DNA of 64,000 bases from Candidatus Nitrotoga arctica. GTDB lineage: Bacteria; Pseudomonadota; Gammaproteobacteria; Burkholderiales; Gallionellaceae. Numbering within the stretch: the stretch's first letter is position 1; every line of letters begins with the position of its first letter. This document shows positions 63,257 to 64,000 of the stretch, piece after piece. The DNA is taken from the NCBI RefSeq assembly GCF_918378365.1, contig NZ_OU912926.1, positions 3,038,001 to 3,102,000 of the forward strand. The letters run 5' to 3'. A program made the position numbers and the translations under genes. The notes under the pieces were generated by a model that had not been told where the DNA came from, did not search any database, and saw only the letters and a program-made list of their open reading frames with translations.

Positions 63257-64000
63257 ATGGAAGAACAAAAACCACAGGAAACTGAGCGCAGTCGTGAAGC
63301 TATCTTGCTACTCAAGACCGACATGAACTGCCGCCTCATGGTGAATAACGATAACCATGGTGCACTGCAGAAAAATACTCCTCTCAGCATCGCGCTACCC
63401 TTGGGTAGTCATCTTATCAACGTCGTCACGCAAGATGGTCTGCTGGAAAAGGAATGGACGCAGGATTTAAATAACGAAGAACAGGTTGTCTACTTGATTC
63501 AACTGGCGGAAGAATATGCCCAGCTACAAACAAAACGTGAAAAAGAAGTGGGCAAGCCGCTGGGCATAGAATGTTGGTCGGTGGATCAGATACAACAGGA
63601 GCAAATGGCGGCGGCAACAGAAGTTGGACTTGCCAAAGTATTCCGTGATGGGCCGGATGCTCCCGAAATGGTGGTGATACCGGCAGGTAGCTATCGCAGG
63701 GGGGAGGCATTTAACAAATACAAAGTTACCATTACTCGCCCTTTTGCAATAGGTAAATATCCGGTTACGGTAGCGGAATGGAAGTGTTATGTCGAAAAGG
63801 GCGAAATATCCTATTCCCCCTCAAATAACGATTGGGAAGGCGATAACTTGCCGGTGACCAATGTTAGTTGGTTTGACGCACAAAACTACGCAAGCTGGCT
63901 ATCAACCCAGACGGGCAAGACCTATCGCTTATTGTCTGAAGCGGAATGGGAATACGCCTGCCGTGCTGGATCGGTGACCGAGTATTATTGGGGCGATGAA
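63257..64000 (+). CDS. PEGA-like/FGE-like fusion protein, copy 3 (3' end outside window)
   Basis: The frame starts MEEQKPQETERSREAILLLK (ATG 63257) and remains open to the window end, 248 codons. The domain order matches copy 2: the PEGA-like domain (PLGSHLINVVTQDGLLEKEW), linker, GIECWSVDQIQQEQMAAATE, then PEMVVIPAGSYRRGE, VGKYPVT-type text (IGKYPVTVAEWKCYV), WFDAQNYASWLSTQTGKTY and LLSEAEWEYACRAGSVTEYY. The insert after KCYVE is shorter than in copy 2. The C-terminal variable stretch lies beyond the window. Confidence 0.85.
   Translation, partial: MEEQKPQETERSREAILLLKTDMNCRLMVNNDNHGALQKNTPLSIALPLGSHLINVVTQDGLLEKEWTQDLNNEEQVVYLIQLAEEYAQLQTKREKEVGKPLGIECWSVDQIQQEQMAAATEVGLAKVFRDGPDAPEMVVIPAGSYRRGEAFNKYKVTITRPFAIGKYPVTVAEWKCYVEKGEISYSPSNNDWEGDNLPVTNVSWFDAQNYASWLSTQTGKTYRLLSEAEWEYACRAGSVTEYYWGDE

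Noticed and set aside
60707..64000. Calling the FGE-like genes sulfatase-modifying factors
   Set aside because: Catalytic cysteine pair absent and no sulfatase neighbour.

Overview
The window reads as chromosome of a betaproteobacterium. The order tRNA-Tyr, tRNA-Gly, tRNA-Thr, tuf, tRNA-Trp, secE, nusG, rplK, rplA, the nrdR-ribD-ribE-ribB-ribH-nusB order, a recG-ubiC-ubiA cluster and the 16S-Ile-Ala-23S-5S operon all fit that class, probably the Nitrosomonadales/Gallionellaceae side. The family-level placement is an impression from gene content and rRNA text, not a computed result.

Layout. 1-3.7 kb (minus): translation and transcription core genes behind a strong promoter at 3.7 kb. 4.1-9.3 kb (plus): a Kef-type antiporter, a membrane-anchored methyltransferase, a Sel1-repeat protein and a DUF5677-like protein, with an IS transposase scrap. 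10.1-14.3 kb: glycogen phosphorylase and glycogen synthase. 14.7-20.2 kb: a tightly coupled CzcCBA-type heavy-metal RND efflux operon with an 11-base C tract near the end of its first gene. 20.3-25.8 kb: a hypothetical protein, pcm, IS debris, tRNA-Leu, a small Ala/Lys repeat protein, mnmA and purB. 25.8-31.4 kb (minus): a complete rRNA operon with promoter, boxA sites, tRNA-Ile and tRNA-Ala, and an unusual duplicated 5S tail with stacked hairpins. 31.7-33.4 kb: an AT-rich 2OG-Fe(II) oxygenase and a decayed glycoside-hydrolase-like gene. 34-44.2 kb: housekeeping genes (tyrS, folB, plsY, tsaD, ybeY, glyA, nrdR) and the riboflavin operon ending in nusB. 44.2-49.9 kb: an accessory block with two almost identical corA genes on either side of a broken trypsin-like gene, and integron-cassette-like recombination-site remnants. 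49.9-57.7 kb (minus): ridA-recG-ubiC-ubiA and hemL-engB / hemB. 57.9-60.4 kb: a cobalamin riboswitch controlling a BtuB-like TonB-dependent receptor.

60.7-64 kb holds the most interesting material: three tandem paralogues of the formylglycine-generating-enzyme/C-type-lectin-like fold, the third cut by the window end. Their cores are strongly conserved, but the last 40 residues of the two complete copies differ sharply inside a fixed frame (RGG.W ... GFRIA). That is the architecture of target proteins of diversity-generating retroelements, and the catalytic cysteine pair of true sulfatase-activating enzymes is missing. No reverse transcriptase or template repeat lies inside the window, so this remains a hypothesis to test in the downstream flank.
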